Assembly: GCA_963969345.1 (NCBI GenBank)
Contig: OZ017767.1
Span: 8,336,739-8,400,738 of the forward strand
Source: Turbatrix aceti
Taxonomy: Eukaryota > Nematoda > Chromadorea > Rhabditida > Panagrolaimidae
Direction: 5' to 3'
Length of the DNA stretch: 64,000 nt
Part shown: piece by piece, positions 44,368 through 57,558 of the stretch
Layout: every line of letters begins with the position of its first letter
How positions within the stretch are numbered: position 1 is the first letter of the stretch
Position numbers and translations under genes: made by a program
The notes under the pieces: model-generated
Told to the model about the DNA's origin: nothing
The model's input: the letters and a program-made list of their open reading frames with translations, nothing else
The model's database searches: none

Positions 44368-46501
44368 ATGTTGTGTATAAAATTCGCAGCTTTAATCGTT
44401 ACTGCATTTGTTATTCTATTTATTGCAATTGATGACTCCTTCATAGACCTAAATATTTTTGAGTACAATGTAAACAACAAAGAATCATGTAGGTTTTCAA
44501 CATAGTATTCGTCGAATGACTCACATATTTAATATAATTTTAAAATTTCAGTGAAAAACACCACAAAAGTCCAAAACCCTACACAACCCCCATTAAATCA
44601 TTCAGAACCTCAAGAAAAAGACAGAAGTAATTTATTATTCGATCACTGCATTCTTCCCAAGCTGGATCCTTGGGATCCAACAGTGATAAATTACTTCCAT
44701 GAACGCTTTGACCCTCTTCGAAATTGTAAGCCTGTCCCTGGAATGCTCACAAACATAATCAACAATTCTATCATTCTGGATGCAAAATCAGAAGACTACA
44801 CCTGCACGTACAGGTGTTTGTTACCGAGTGGAGACAACGCAAAGACAGAACAAAACTGGGAGCGACTGGAAAATGGAACAAAGCCTCAGTGTGACATCGT
44901 TCAGGTTCAGTGTTACAACGCAACATCAGATAAAGTGGTGTACAAATTTATGCACCCTTTAATTCACCGTGACAAGTAAGTTAACCCGGAAGTTGCCTCC
45001 CATCTTGTTTTTAAATAGTTTGACGCAAAAAATACAATTTTAACATTCCAGCAATAAACTACCGGACCCAGAATCTCTAGAAATGTCGAGCACATATATT
45101 ATCGTATTGGATTCTGTTTCTGCAGCGCACTTCGAACGAACAATGCCTCGCACCGGAGAATTCCTCAGAAATGTTCTGGAAGCTCAGCCAATGTTGTACC
45201 TCAACAAAGTGGATTTAAACAGTCGACCTAACGCCTACGCTTTTCTGATGGGAAAACCCGTACGCAACATTGAAAAATCTCCCTATTCTGTCGGTTACAA
45301 AAAAGATCCAAAATACGAGTGTCACAAGCCGGTAGACGACGATCAATTCATAATCTACCGTTATCGGGACGCAGGATACGTTACCTACATGGCAGAAGAC
45401 TTTGTAAAAGCAGTGTTCAATTGGCCAGATTGCACCGGGTTTCGCAAGACACCAGTTCATCATTTTATGCGACCATTTCAGCTCGCAAGCACCGGTGATA
45501 GTGCTGAGGCCAATGAATATCAGAAAATTCTCTTTCAAAACAGATGCAAAGAAGAAATGCACTATTTACTAAATTACTTTCAACAATTTATGGATACGTA
45601 TGACGATAGGCCAAAATTTGCAATCAATTGGTTCACAAATCTTGGACACAATAATCCGGATGGATTGTTCCATGCGGATAAATATTTTCATAGATTTTTG
45701 CAAAAAAATGAAAAGTATTTTCAAGATTCGAATTTGATAATCATGGCTGATCATGGAAGCAGATTTGGCAAAGCTAGGGAAACTCCTCAGGGCCAAACCG
45801 AAGACAACAATCCGATGCTCTGGATTTCTATTCCGAGAAACAAAAGAACTCCTGATCAAATGGAACAACTACGGGTAAATTCTAAGAAACTCATTAGTCA
45901 TTATGACATTTATGCGACGCTGTATCACCTCGTTAACGTAAGTTTAACTAGATTCATATCTTATACATACTTGACACTAACACAAATTATCTTTCAGCCA
46001 AGCAATACAACACATCCCGACGCTGTACTCTACGGTGAAAACCTTCTGGGTCCCTTAAAAGAACCTCGAACCTGCGATCGGCTAAGAATTCCATTTGAAT
46101 ATTGTATCTGTGAAAGACCTGCCGAAAAATTACCGCAAAACGATCCCCTAGCTGTCCAAGCTGCCAACATGTGCATCGATGTTATGAACGCACAACTTGC
46201 AAGCAACAATGCAACGGGTTCAAAGTGTGCAACGCTATACCTTAACGAACAAAAAGGCGTTGCTGCAAATCGCTTTATCGAAAAAGGCAACAGCACACTG
46301 TATGAGATCAATTGGGTAACAACTCCTGGTAACGGTGCCTTCAGTGCGTACGTCCTCGAAGAATCAAACGGACAACTCAAAATCATATCTAAAAAGTTTC
46401 CCAGAAATAACGCATATGCTAGTCAAGCGGAGTGTGTAGCTCGCAAGCCAAGGGAATCTTATTGTTTTTGTAAAAATTTATTACAAAATGAATCAAAATG
46501 A
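44368..46501 (+). CDS. DUF229 protein, copy 1 (alkaline-phosphatase-like fold)
   Basis: Exons are 44368-44488, 44552-44975, 45052-45937 and 45998-46501 (644 aa). An N-terminal signal anchor (LIVTAFVILFIAI) is followed by a Cys-rich luminal segment and the DUF229 domain from about residue 195. Blocks typical of the alkaline phosphatase/sulfatase fold are present: a strand ending VLDSVS with its Asp, then ADHGSRFG (the DHG metal-site motif), and SHYDIYATL with the conserved His. The strongly conserved YRDAGYVTYMAED and MRPFQL blocks of DUF229 also occur. A C-terminal Cys-containing domain follows (exon 4). Type II membrane, extracellular or luminal; substrate unknown. It is the most diverged of three tandem copies. 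Confidence 0.9.
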
Positions 46502-46587
46502 TTCATTCTTCTGTGCATGACATTTCGTTTCCCCTACACGCCTGAATGCGGGTATCTATTGTACTGTAAAATTTATCGGTGTGATAA

Positions 46588-46593
46588 AATAAA
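46588..46593 (+). terminator. polyadenylation signal, DUF229 copy 1
   Basis: AATAAA 87 bases after the stop codon. Confidence 0.6.
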
Positions 46594-47136
46594 ACAATTT
46601 TCATAAAATCATATATATAATACTTTTAGTCAAACAAATGACTCGCATTATTTTTTTCGGGTGGCCGAAACTCGTCAGACAGGCCGCGCTTTTGCGGTCA
46701 GCCGGCCGGATTTTTTGTTTTTTGATCATGATACCATCCTGATAACCTTACATAAGTTATCATTGACGTGTCAGTATCGCTCAGTTTTTGTGCACGATTT
46801 TTTTGCTTGACGAAATTTCTTTTTCATCGCGATGCTAAAATGTTTCAAGACCTGCCCGTTGATATTCAAATTTCTAAATTTCGCATTTCGGGGTTCCCAA
46901 AGAACACTTCTGATCCGTAATGGAGTCCATTGGACTTCTTTTTCATTTTTGATTTCTGACTTAATTTTTATCAGCGATCTCACAGGCAACTTATGAATTC
47001 TTTGTAGAATATGTTTTTCCAACAATATTTGGAAGCCATTATACAGTGTGGGAAATCGGAGGTTTGAACAACTCTTATGATACTGCAAACATTTTTCAGA
47101 TTTGCAGTATCATAAGAGTTACCACGCTCGATTGAG
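46594..47136. other. spacer between DUF229 copies 1 and 2
   Basis: Contains a minus-strand open frame at 46771-47088 (105 codons, basic, no family resemblance, probably chance) and the hairpin at 47070-47120 close to the next start codon. Confidence 0.4.
47070..47120. repeat. perfect 20-bp inverted repeat, 11-base loop
   Basis: AACTCTTATGATACTGCAAA (47070-47089) and its exact reverse complement (47101-47120) lie 16 bases before the start codon of DUF229 copy 2. Only one arm-like sequence (GATACTGCAAA at about 50402) is present before copy 3. Confidence 0.85.
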
Positions 47137-49183
47137 ATGAAAAGAAATCGCAAAATTGCAATAATCTGTGTCACAACGATTGTTGTTCTATTGTTTCTCA
47201 TCGACAATATTTTTGACATATTGAACTCTGGCCATAACTATAAATACATCGCGGGTAAGAAATAAGGTCAGCATGCTCATACAGCTTATATCATTTGCAG
47301 ATGCTTCGCTAGCCTACTTCCAAACAACAGAGAACAAAAGTCAACTACTGTTTAATCACTGTCCTCTTCGTAGACTCGATCCATGGGACCCATTGGTAAA
47401 CAATGCATTTGACATTAACAACGATCTATGGAAGGACTGCAAGATTAAATACAAGCAACTTACAAATATTGAAAATAATTCAGTAATTATCGACCTTAAA
47501 TTGGCAGAATCTGAATGCTTTTACAGATGTCTAATGACAAAGAACGATTACGAGATTGATTACAAAACTTGGATGGTCCTTAAAAATGGAACAAAACCGA
47601 AATGCGATCTTATTCAAATTAAATGCTTTAACAAAACTAAATTGGAGTACCAATTTATGCACACGTTGATCTATCGCGAGGAGTAAGATTTTAATTTCAA
47701 TAACCTACAGGTTTTAATTTTAAAAACCTGCAGATCAGAGCTAACACCTCCAGATTTGCCTGACATGCCGAGTGTGCACGTAATAGTCCTGGACTCGGTA
47801 TCATCATCGCAATTTGTAAGATCTATGGTACGAACCTCAACTTTTCTTCGCGACGTATTGCAGGCCAAAGAGATGAAACACCTCAATAAAATTGGTCTCA
47901 ACAGCCGACCCAATGGCTATGCATTTCTCTTCGGCAAAGCAATATCCGAAATTCCAAAATCTTCACTTTCAAGAGGATATCCTGCAGATTTCCCGCGGGA
48001 CCCCTGTAACGATGCGTTAGATGACGATCAGTTTGTTTCTTTTCGATACCAAGACGCCGGATATGTGACTTACATGGCCGAAGATTGGGGTCGCGGAGTG
48101 TTCAATTGGCACGAATGTATAGGATTCAAAACAAAGCCTACGAATCATTACATGAGACCGTTTCAACTTTATTGGGAAAAAAATTCTACGGAAGCAAAAA
48201 ACTACTTCAATATTCTAACAAAACAGATGTGCAAAGAGAAAAATAAATATGTCTTAGAATACTTTCAACAATTCCTGGAAACATACGAAAATCGACCAAG
48301 TTTTTCAATCAATTGGATGATCGAATTGGCGCATGACAATATCAATGGATTGTATCACATTGATGACTATTTCTACCGATTTTTCCAAAGAAATGAGAAA
48401 CTCCTCAATAATTCTTACATATTTTTTATGGGTGATCATGGAAACAGATTTCACCGAGGTAGAAATACGTGGGTTGGCGAAGCTGAAGACAATAATCCCA
48501 TGCTATGGATTTCGGTTCCGCAAAACAGGAGAACATCGGAAGTACTGAATCAACTTGAGGAAAACTCAAAAAAACTTATCAGTCATTACGATATTTACGC
48601 TACACTTAATAATATTGTAAAGGTAAGTTACATGAATTTCGTATGTATGAAACATCAACATTTTTAGCCCAAGAATCCGAGAAAAGCCTCTATTCTGCTC
48701 CATGGCGAGAATCTTTTTGGTCCTCTCAGTGAACCCAGAACATGCGATCGTCTTCGAATCCCTTTTGAATTCTGCTCATGCAGCTTTGAAAAAACCAAAT
48801 TGCCAAAAAATGACGACAAAGCCGTCGAAATCGCGAATCATTGCATCGGAAAGATGAACGACGTTCTTCAAAGCGACAACGAAACAGGCGCACTATGCGC
48901 TAGACTATCGCTTAGTCTAACGTCTGACGTAACTGCCGAAACTTTCACCGAAAAAAGTAGCCAAACAATATATCAACTTTCCTGGACAACAACACCTGGA
49001 AACGGACGGTTCAGTGCAACAGTCATAGAAGAAGCAAACGGCGAGATTAGTATCATTTCACAGAAGTTTCCCAGAAGTAATGCCTACGCTGATCAAGCAA
49101 AATGTGCCACGATGTCCAACTTTTCATCATATTGTTATTGCAAAGATCTACTGAGCAACATGACAACAGAGAGAACGGCATAA
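47137..49183 (+). CDS. DUF229 protein, copy 2
   Basis: Exons are 47137-47254, 47301-47682, 47734-48622 and 48668-49183 (634 aa). Architecture is as in copy 1: signal anchor (IAIICVTTIVVLLFLI), a Cys-containing stem and the DUF229 domain with VLDSVSS, MGDHGNRFH and SHYDIYATL at the expected spacing. Exons 1, 2 and 3 have exactly the same lengths as in copy 3 (118, 382, 889). The third intron is 45 bases and identical to that of copy 3. The C-terminus ends NMTTERTA, shorter than in copy 3. Metal-site residues are present, so catalysis is possible, though the reaction is unknown. Confidence 0.9.
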
Positions 49184-49197
49184 AAACCTATTGGGAA

Positions 49198-49203
49198 AAT
49201 AAA
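49198..49203 (+). terminator. polyadenylation signal, DUF229 copy 2
   Basis: AATAAA 15 bases after the stop codon. Confidence 0.5.
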
Positions 49204-49357
49204 CAATATCTGATTTTATTATAACTTATGTGATAAAAAATATAATTGTTTTAGGATTTGCCCCTAAATTCGTAAAAAATGTGTAAATAAAATTAAAAAA
49301 AAACACAAGCAACTCACCAAAACGCTAACCCTTTTTTGTGTTTCTGCCAACCGATGT

Positions 49358-49610
49358 ATCAAAAAAGGCCAACTTATGAGATCAATTGGGTAACAACTCC
49401 TGGTAATGGTGCATACGTCATCGAGTTCGCAAGCCAATGGTACCTTATTGTTTGTGTTACAATTTATTACAAATAGAAAACATGGTGATTCAGAATGAAT
49501 CATCCTTTTATGTAGGTCCAAAGTAGCAACCATTAGTCTCGACTACGCGCCTCAATGCTGTTGTACTGCAAAACGTATTTTTGTTTTCTCAATAAAATAA
49601 AATATCCCTC
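49358..49610 (+). pseudogene. relic of a DUF229 3' end
   Basis: Resembles the last 200 or so bases of copy 1 plus its 3' untranslated region. It keeps TATGAGATCAATTGGGTAAC, TCCTGGTAA, a TTATTGTTT...TTATTACAAA stretch and the GATTCA...GAATGATTCA-like region after the stop. Internal deletions remove much of the coding part. No start, no upstream exons. It shows a fourth copy once existed or that a 3' fragment was duplicated. Confidence 0.7.
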
Positions 49611-50467
49611 TATTTATTTTTTAAATTAGCAACAATCGTATTGTGGCCATTCGATTATCTTACAGAAATTTGTACAAAAATCTATACATAACCACTAAAA
49701 GTATGAAAGACCGGGCCTGATAGGTCCGTTTGATTGTTCTTTTCCCCCAAAAAGTGGACATATAATACCAACTCATAGAACGCCTATAACTTACCCAGAA
49801 AACATAAACATAAACAGGAAAGAACGCCCAACACTGTTACAGATGTTTCTTATGATACATATTTCAGTGAATGTTTTGAACGCTTCTTTGAGCTAAAAGA
49901 GTCAGACATGTAACCTCACTCCGGTCAATGTCATTGTGCTAACAGTTCTTTTAAACAAATGCTTGTTTATATAATTGTTGGTAACGCCGATGCCAACTTG
50001 GACAGCGTTTCGTTTACTAATGCTTGTTCGCAGTCATCAATTTTGTTTCACTACAAATGACAAAAAACTTACCAGGATTACGTTAGATCCTAACAAAACC
50101 ATATTTATTTATTTATTTCACCATTTCTCAGTGGTTAGTTATCATTAGACCAGATGTTAGGAGGCACAAATGATGTCCACGTAGGCGTAAATGTCTCGAT
50201 TCGATTTGGTCGCAATTTCTTCTTCCCATAGTCGCTGAATAAAACCCCATATTATATGTCTTCATAGACACGTAACTTTTGCATGTATCCCAACAGGTTT
50301 ACGTTCCTCAATAATTGCATTAATATCCTCAATTATCATTAACGTGTCGTGTCGCCTTATTTTTGTGTACGCTGTACATACGACATGTATAATTATTGTT
50401 TGATACTGCAAATACATTTTTCGGACATCTCTCATTTAGTTATGCCCATAGTCGACAACAGATTGAA
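49611..50467. other. spacer upstream of DUF229 copy 3
   Basis: No gene seen. The last 80 bases resemble the promoter of copy 2 (GATACTGCAAA followed by CATTTTTC). Confidence 0.45.
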
Positions 50468-52626
50468 ATGATCAGAAATATCCAAATTGCCGTAATCTGT
50501 ATCACAACGACTGTTGTTCTATTTTTTGTCTTTGACAATATTTTTGACAAATTGAACTCTGGCTATAACTATAAATACATCGCTGGTAAGAAATAAGGTC
50601 AGCATGCTTATACAGCTTGCATCATTGACATATTTGCAGATGCTTCGCTAGCCTACATCCAAACAACAGAGAACAAAAGTCAGCTACTGTTTGATCATTG
50701 TCCTCTTCGTAGACTCGATCCATGGGACCCTTTGGTAAACAATGAATTTAACACTAACGACAATCCATTGAAAGACTGCAAGATTAAATACAAACAACTT
50801 ACAAACATTGAAAATAACTCAGTTATCATCGACCCTAAGTTGGCAGAATCTGATTGCTCTTACAGATGTCTAATGCCAAAAAACGATTACATTATTGATT
50901 ACAAAGCTTGGGTTGTCCTTAAAAATGGAACGAAACCGGAATGCGATGTTATTCAAATTAAATGCTTTAACAGAAGTAAATTGGAGTACCAATTTATGCA
51001 CACGTTGATCTATCGAAATGAGTAAGATATTTATAAATTCTAAATAATATAAAAATGTTTTTAAAAATTATAAACAATAAACAATTGTTTTTAATTTTTA
51101 AACCATTTTTCAAGAAACTAATTTCAATTCCAAAAACCTTCAGATCAAACCTAACACCTCCAGATCCGCCGGACATGCCTAGCGTTCATATAGTAATCCT
51201 AGACTCAGTGTCATCATCTCAATTTGAAAGATCCATGATACGGACTTCAACTTTTCTTCGCAACGTACTGCAAGCTAAAGAGATGAAACACCTCAATAAA
51301 ATCGGGCTTAACAGTCGACCAAATGGATACGCACTTCTATTCGGTAAAGCAAGATCTCTAATTCCAAAATCGCCATTTTCAAGAGGATATCCTGCGGATT
51401 ATCCCCGTGATCCCTGTAACGATGCGTTAGATAACGATCAGTTTGTTTCTTTTCGATACCAAGACGCCGGATATGTGACTTACATGGCCGAAGATTGGGG
51501 TCGCGGAGTGTTCAATTGGCCCAATTGTATAGGATTCAGAACAAAGCCTATGGATCATTACATGAGACCATTTCAACTTTTTCTGGAAAGAAACTCAGCA
51601 GAAACAAAATACTACGCCGATATTCTAACAAAACAAATGTGCAAAGAACACGATAAATATATTTTAGAATACTTTCAACAATTCCTAGAAACATACGAAG
51701 ATCGACCAAGTTTTTCTATCAATTGGATGAGCGAATTGGCGCATGACAATATCAACGGATTGTATCACATTGATGAGTATTTTTATCGATTTTTCCAACG
51801 AAATGAAAAAATATTCAACAATTCTTACGTATTTTTTATGGGTGATCATGGAAACAGATTTCACCGAGGTAGAAATACGTGGGTTGGCGAAGCCGAAGAC
51901 AATAATCCCATGCTATGGATTTCGGTTCCGCAAAACATGAGAACATCGGAAGTACTGAATCAACTTGAGGAAAACTCAAAAAAACTTATCAGTCATTACG
52001 ATATTTACGCTACACTTAATAGTATTGTAAAGGTAAGTTACATGAATTTCGTATGTATGAAACATCAACATTTTTAGCCCAAGAATCCGAGAAAAGCCTC
52101 TATTCTGCTCCATGGCGAGAATCTTTTTGGTCCTCTCAGTGAACCCAGAACATGCGATCGTCTTCGAATCCCTTTTGAATTCTGCTCATGCAACTTTGGA
52201 AAAACCAAATTGCCAAAAAATGACGACAAAGCCGTCGAAATCGCGAACCATTGCATCGAAAAGATGAACGACATTCTTCAAAGCGACAACGAAACAGGCG
52301 CACTATGCGCCAGACTATCGCTTAATCTCACGTCTTACGTAACTGCCGAAACTTTCACTGAAAAAAGTAGCCAAACAATATATCAACTTTCCTGGACAAC
52401 AACACCTGGAAACGGACGGTTCAGTGCAACAGTCATAAAAGAAGCAAACGGCGCAATAAATATCGTTTCTCAGAAATTTCCCAGAAGCGATGCCTATGCT
52501 GCTCAGGCAAAATGTGCCAAGCATGCTCACTTCTCATCCTATTGCTACTGCAAAGATCTATTGAGCAACATGACGACATCGACAACAACAGCAAAGCCTG
52601 CACCGGATAACATATTGGAAAGATAA
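50468..52626 (+). CDS. DUF229 protein, copy 3
   Basis: Exons are 50468-50585, 50640-51021, 51144-52032 and 52078-52626 (645 aa). Signal anchor (IAVICITTTVVLFFVFDNIF), Cys-containing stem, then the DUF229 domain with VILDSVSS, MGDHGNRFH and SHYDIYATL. Intron 2 is 122 bases versus 51 in copy 2. From about 51832 onward the DNA is nearly identical to copy 2, including intron 3. The C-terminal tail extends beyond copy 2 with a Thr-rich stretch (MTTSTTTAKPAPDN), possibly O-glycosylated. Confidence 0.9.
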
Positions 52627-53069
52627 ATACATAATAATTTAAACTCGCCGATTACATGAAAACTATGGGTAAACGTCCCGGTAACCTTTGGAAGAAAAGA
52701 AAATACATAAACATTCATTGCCCAAATTGTCTGATTTTTTAAAACTCATAGGATGAAAAATAAATGATTTTTGTGAGTTGACCCCAAATTCGTAAAAAAA
52801 AGTAAACAGAGCAAGCTACAAGCACGAAAAATAAACAAAACGCTCTCCATTTTTGTCAAAGAACCATTCAAAAACGCAAATCAGTAACACAGAATGTTGC
52901 GCGCACTATGCAAAGCCTTTCCCGCTGAAAATTTTATAACTGCTCTGAAACGTCGACAACGAATGCGCACGTTTATATAAGTCAGCGTTGTCTTCTTGGT
53001 TGCTTTCAGAAGTCCGACGTCACTTATCCGACAACCGGCGGATGAACAGATTATATTGATTTACTGGAT
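52627..53069. other. spacer between DUF229 copy 3 and SCYL1
   Basis: An AATAAA at 52759-52764 probably ends copy 3. From about 52900 the sequence has no coding signal and likely contains the SCYL1 promoter. Confidence 0.45.
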
Positions 53070-56000
53070 ATGGCGTCAGTTCTATCGTCTTTCTTCTCCC
53101 GGGATCCCAAAGCCAACTTTGCCTATGCGCTGCCGACGGAAGCGTTTACGTCTGTAAATGGTATTCAAATCGGCAAAAGCTTCAAAAAGGTTTTTATATC
53201 CTCAAAAAAAGCGAAGATTTATAATTCCCATATTTCAGGCAGAACCAGCGGAAACGGCAACTTGTTTTTGGACCGGTGGAGATGCCTACGCGCTGCGAAC
53301 ACAAATTCAAAAGCTCAGAACCCTGAGGCATCCCAATGTTCTGACCTACCTTGATTCCATTGAACTGGACAATGCTGTTTACCTCATCACGGAGCCATGC
53401 CGGCCGCTGAAGGTTTACGTGGAGGAGGCTGAACTCACGGCTGCGCAGAGGGAACTCGTCGTTTCGTGGGGCTTGTATCAGATCTTGGTAAGGGAAATGC
53501 CACGTTTTTATGGGTTTCTGAAAATAGAGTTGACTTTTCAGAGCGGATTGAAATTCTTGCACAACGAGTGCAAAATCACGCAGGGAAATATGAAAGACGC
53601 CATCTTTGTTACCGAAAGTGGAGATTGGAAACTCAGCTCATTTCACAATACTCAAACATTTCAGTAAGTTTTTATTAAAAAACTGAAAAAAACAGTCGCG
53701 GTTAGCTCACTGAAAAGCATTGGCTGCTACAAAAAGAAAAAAAGAAGGAAAACTGAATAAAAAACAGATAAAACTGAAAAATGCAACTGAAATGACAAAA
53801 TAAAAGATAAAATAAGTAACACAACCGCACAGTTTTGGGCAAAAGTAATGTTATGACGGAAAAACATCGTTATCTGCAGTTTACGGTATGCCGCCTGTTT
53901 TCCGAACTTTTGAACACATGGTTTTGAAGCGAAAAGTCGAGTTCTTTGTTTTCTTACAGTTTTGGTTACGATTTGCGAGAAACGATACTTTTTTCGTACA
54001 AAAAGCCCATTTCCAATCATTTTCTGTACTTTTTGATGTTTTTTGTATTTCAGATCCCCAAAAACAGACCTCAATGACCTTGCCGTTGCAATTTGGCAGA
54101 TATTCAACGGGTTTTACGTTAACGTCGATACCAAATCACTTGGCAAGATTCCAAAGCGCCTTCAGGGACTGTACAAAAAATTGGATTCGCAGAGACAGAC
54201 GTTTACCGCTGGCGACCTTCTTGCTGATTCCCGGGCTGTCGGAGGATTCATGAAAAACAAATTCGTTGATACGCTGCTTTTTTTGGAAGAATTTCAGCTC
54301 AAAGAATCGAGCGAAAAACAGTCTTTTTTTGTTCACCTCAAAGACGGGCTTTCAATGTTTCCGGATGACATTGCAAAGTACAAAATTTTGCCCAAATTGA
54401 TTCATGTGGGTTTTTTTTCAATTTTTATATCCTGGGTTACGGTAGTTGAAATGAATGTGGTTTTTAGACGTATGAGTACGGCGACGCGGGCAGTCACATA
54501 CTGATACCCATGTTCAAACTCGGCAGATTGCTAGACGAAGACGAATATCAACGACGAATTGTACCGTGTCTGGTTAAGCTTTTCAGCTCACCTGATCGTA
54601 CCACGAGGGTCAAATTGCTGGAAAAAATTGACGAATTCGCTCCACACCTGCAGTCACCTGTTGTCAATGATAAAATTTATCCGTAATTTTTTTTGACAAA
54701 AAAATTTTTTTAATTTTAATTTAATTTATTTTTCAAATTTATAAAATTAAAAAAAATTTAATTTTTTGAATTTGAATGAAAAAAAATTTAAACGAATTCA
54801 AAAGCAAAATAAAAAACGTTTTTTTAACAACAAAATATTTTTTAAATTTTTTTACAAAAACAAATTATTGATTTTATTTTTTTTTTACAAAACAAAATTA
54901 ATTTTTTTTACAAAAAAATTATAAAGTTTTAGATTTTTATCATAAATTATTTTTTAATAAAATATTATCAAAAAAAAAGTATTGTTTTTAAGTTTCATTT
55001 TTTTTTAAATTTCGAATTATAATTTTTTTTATTTTTTAAAAATTTAACATTTTTTTTAGAAATATCGTAACCGGTTTTCTGGACACGAATCCAGCCGTCC
55101 GCGAAGCGACAGTCAAGGCTATGGTCTCCCTGGCTGAAAAACTCAGTTATCACAACCTGAATACGGACGTGATGAAGTACCTCGCCCGACTCCAGGGCGC
55201 AGACGATCAGCCCGGCATCCGTACGAATACCACAATTTGCCTGGGAAAAATTGGGTGCTACATCGATCCGTCCCAAAGACAGAAAATTCTGATCAGTGCT
55301 TTCACCCGCGCTCTGAGGGACCCATTCCCTCCGGCGAGGATGTCTGGCGTCCTCGCGCTCGGCGCAACCCAACAATTCTACTCGCTTCGGGAAGTTGCAA
55401 CCCGTGTTTTGCCGGCACTGGCGCCCCTGACTGTTGATCCGGAAAAACAAGTTCGGGATCAGGGTTTTAAAGCACTCCACGGATTTTTGGAAAAACTCGA
55501 GAAGGCTAGTGAAAACCCAGCTCTCATTCCGGAATTCGAAGCGCAAGTCAACGCTGGAGGCACTTCGGGACTCATCAGCAGCGACAAGGTGCCCCAGTGG
55601 GCTGGATGGGCGATCAAGGCCATCAGCGGGAAGTTTTATAAATCCACGACACCCGGACCGGAGGGTACGCCGACCAGTGGCACACCAACTCCCGGTTCAG
55701 GTGGTCCGACTGCGACACCGGCTGTTACGGTTCCTGCAAGCAATCCTTCGAGGTTTGTTTTTTGGGCAGGGGGCAAAAACAAGCGATACGGTGAAAAAGT
55801 AGCGATAGGATTTTACAAAAAAATTTTTTTTTAAATAATGTAAAATTTTTTAGCGCACAAAAAAATGTTTTTACTGACGTTCATTGTACCGTATTTCGAG
55901 TATATTTTGTTGCGATTCGTTTTTTTGTAGTACAGTGCAAAAGTAACAAAAAATCATGGACTAAAAATATTACTTTTCGATCGTAACTTTTTTTTTATAT

Positions 56001-57558
56001 TTTTTACTTATAGGTTCATTTTATCGTATTTGGAGTACTTTTTGTTACGATTTGTCATTTTTTGTTGTTGTTTTGTTATATTTTTTGGTTTTCTTGGGCA
56101 TCAAAAATGAGAAAAAAAAGTTCAATTTTTTTTTTTGAAAAATTGTCAGTGTGGTACCATTTTTTTTAAATTGGTACCACATGGAGCAAAAAATAAATTT
56201 GACCAAAAAATATCTAATGATTTTTTTTTGATAAGAAAAACGTATTTTCAGTGCAAAAAAAATTTTTTTTGATACGAAAAACGTATTTTTAGCGTAAAAA
56301 AATTCCACTTTTTTTTTCACTTTTTTGCCCGTTTTTTATTTATTTTTCCCAATTTGCAGACCTGTTTCATCGGCGGCCGAAAGCGACGGCTGGGGCAACG
56401 ATGATTCCCTCGCCGAAGGCTGGGACGACGCCAAGGACGAAACAGACGACGACGCAGCAGAATCCTGGGCGACGAGAGCCAGATCGATGGAGAAGTCGCT
56501 CTCGCCTGTTGCAAAATCAGCTGCCAATGCCAACGCAACGGGCTGGGACAACGACGAAGGCGACGACGAAGACTGGGGCAACGATGACTGGCTCAAGCCG
56601 CAGTCTACGCCGTCTCCGGTGTCCACGAAGAAACCTCCCGCAGCCGAGACACGCAAACCCACGAAGCTGACGTTAGGAGGGGGCAAAGGAGCCCTCAAAC
56701 TCAGTGGATCGTCGTCGGCGAGGGCATCTCCCGCCGATGACCTCGCTGAATTGTTCGGCGACGTTGTTCAGCCAATTGGGGTAACACCTAAACCGTCTGT
56801 GGCGAAACCGGCGGCTTCTGCATCAAAACCGGTGACGAAGAAAGCTTCTGATTGGGACGCTGAGATCGAAGGCGACGGCTGGGGCGATGGATGGGGTGAC
56901 AGCGCTCCCGCGGCTGGTGAGTTTTTTTTGGCCATTTAATATTGCGGTTTTTTTACGAAAAAAACATATGAATTTTTTTGTGAACATTTTTTATCATTTA
57001 TTTGTAATTTTTTTTTGATTTTTTTTTGTAATTTTTTTCAGGATTTTTTTTTGTAATTTTTTTGGAAAAAAGTTAATAGAAAAAAATTTTTTAAATAAAC
57101 GTTTTTTAGGATTTTTTTGTAAAATTTTTTTTCCGTTAAAAAATTGTACAATTTTAAAAATTTTAACATGGTAAAAATTATTTTTAACAATTAGAATTTT
57201 TTGGGAATTTTTTTACATTTTTTTGTAATTTTTGGATCAAAATTGTTTTGAAAAAAATTTTTTAGATTTTTTTCGGACGATTTCTGTTTGTAACAACATT
57301 TTTTCCAATTTTTTTGAACATTTTTTTTATATTTTTTTTGAAAAAAAACTTTTTTAGATGTGCCAGGAATTTCTTTTCATAATTTTTTTGAGCCAAAATT
57401 TTTCATTTTCAGCCCCTGTCGCGGCTCCACCAAAAGCAGTAGATCGCAAGGCAGAAATCGCAGCGCGCAACGAAGCGCGTCGCAAAGAACTCGCAGCCAA
57501 ACGAGCTCAGAAATCCAGTGCCCTCAAGCTGGGGTCAACAACGGCCAAACACAACTAA
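53070..57558 (+). CDS. scyl-1: SCYL1, N-terminal kinase-like protein (pseudokinase)
   Basis: Golgi/COPI-associated scaffold for retrograde transport. Exons are 53070-53189, 53239-53487, 53542-53663, 54054-54405, 54468-54682, 55060-55752, 56360-56916 and 57413-57558 (817 aa; human 808). The N-terminal pseudokinase has lost catalytic motifs: the HRD region reads LHNECKITQGN and the DFG position is within WKLSSFHN. It keeps the family block LRTLRHPNVLTYLDSIE. HEAT repeats follow (about 280-590), including GFLDTNPAVREATVKAM, TTICLGKIG and LTVDPEKQVRDQGFKAL. A low-complexity region has repeated WGND/WDD motifs. A charged helix (NEARRKELAAKRAQK) ends KLGSTTAKHN, whereas human SCYL1 ends in a COPI-binding RKLD. 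All junctions keep one frame. Confidence 0.95.

Noticed and set aside
46771..47088. Minus-strand frame of 105 codons between DUF229 copies
   Set aside because: No family resemblance, covers the promoter and hairpin of the next gene, and has no splice partners.
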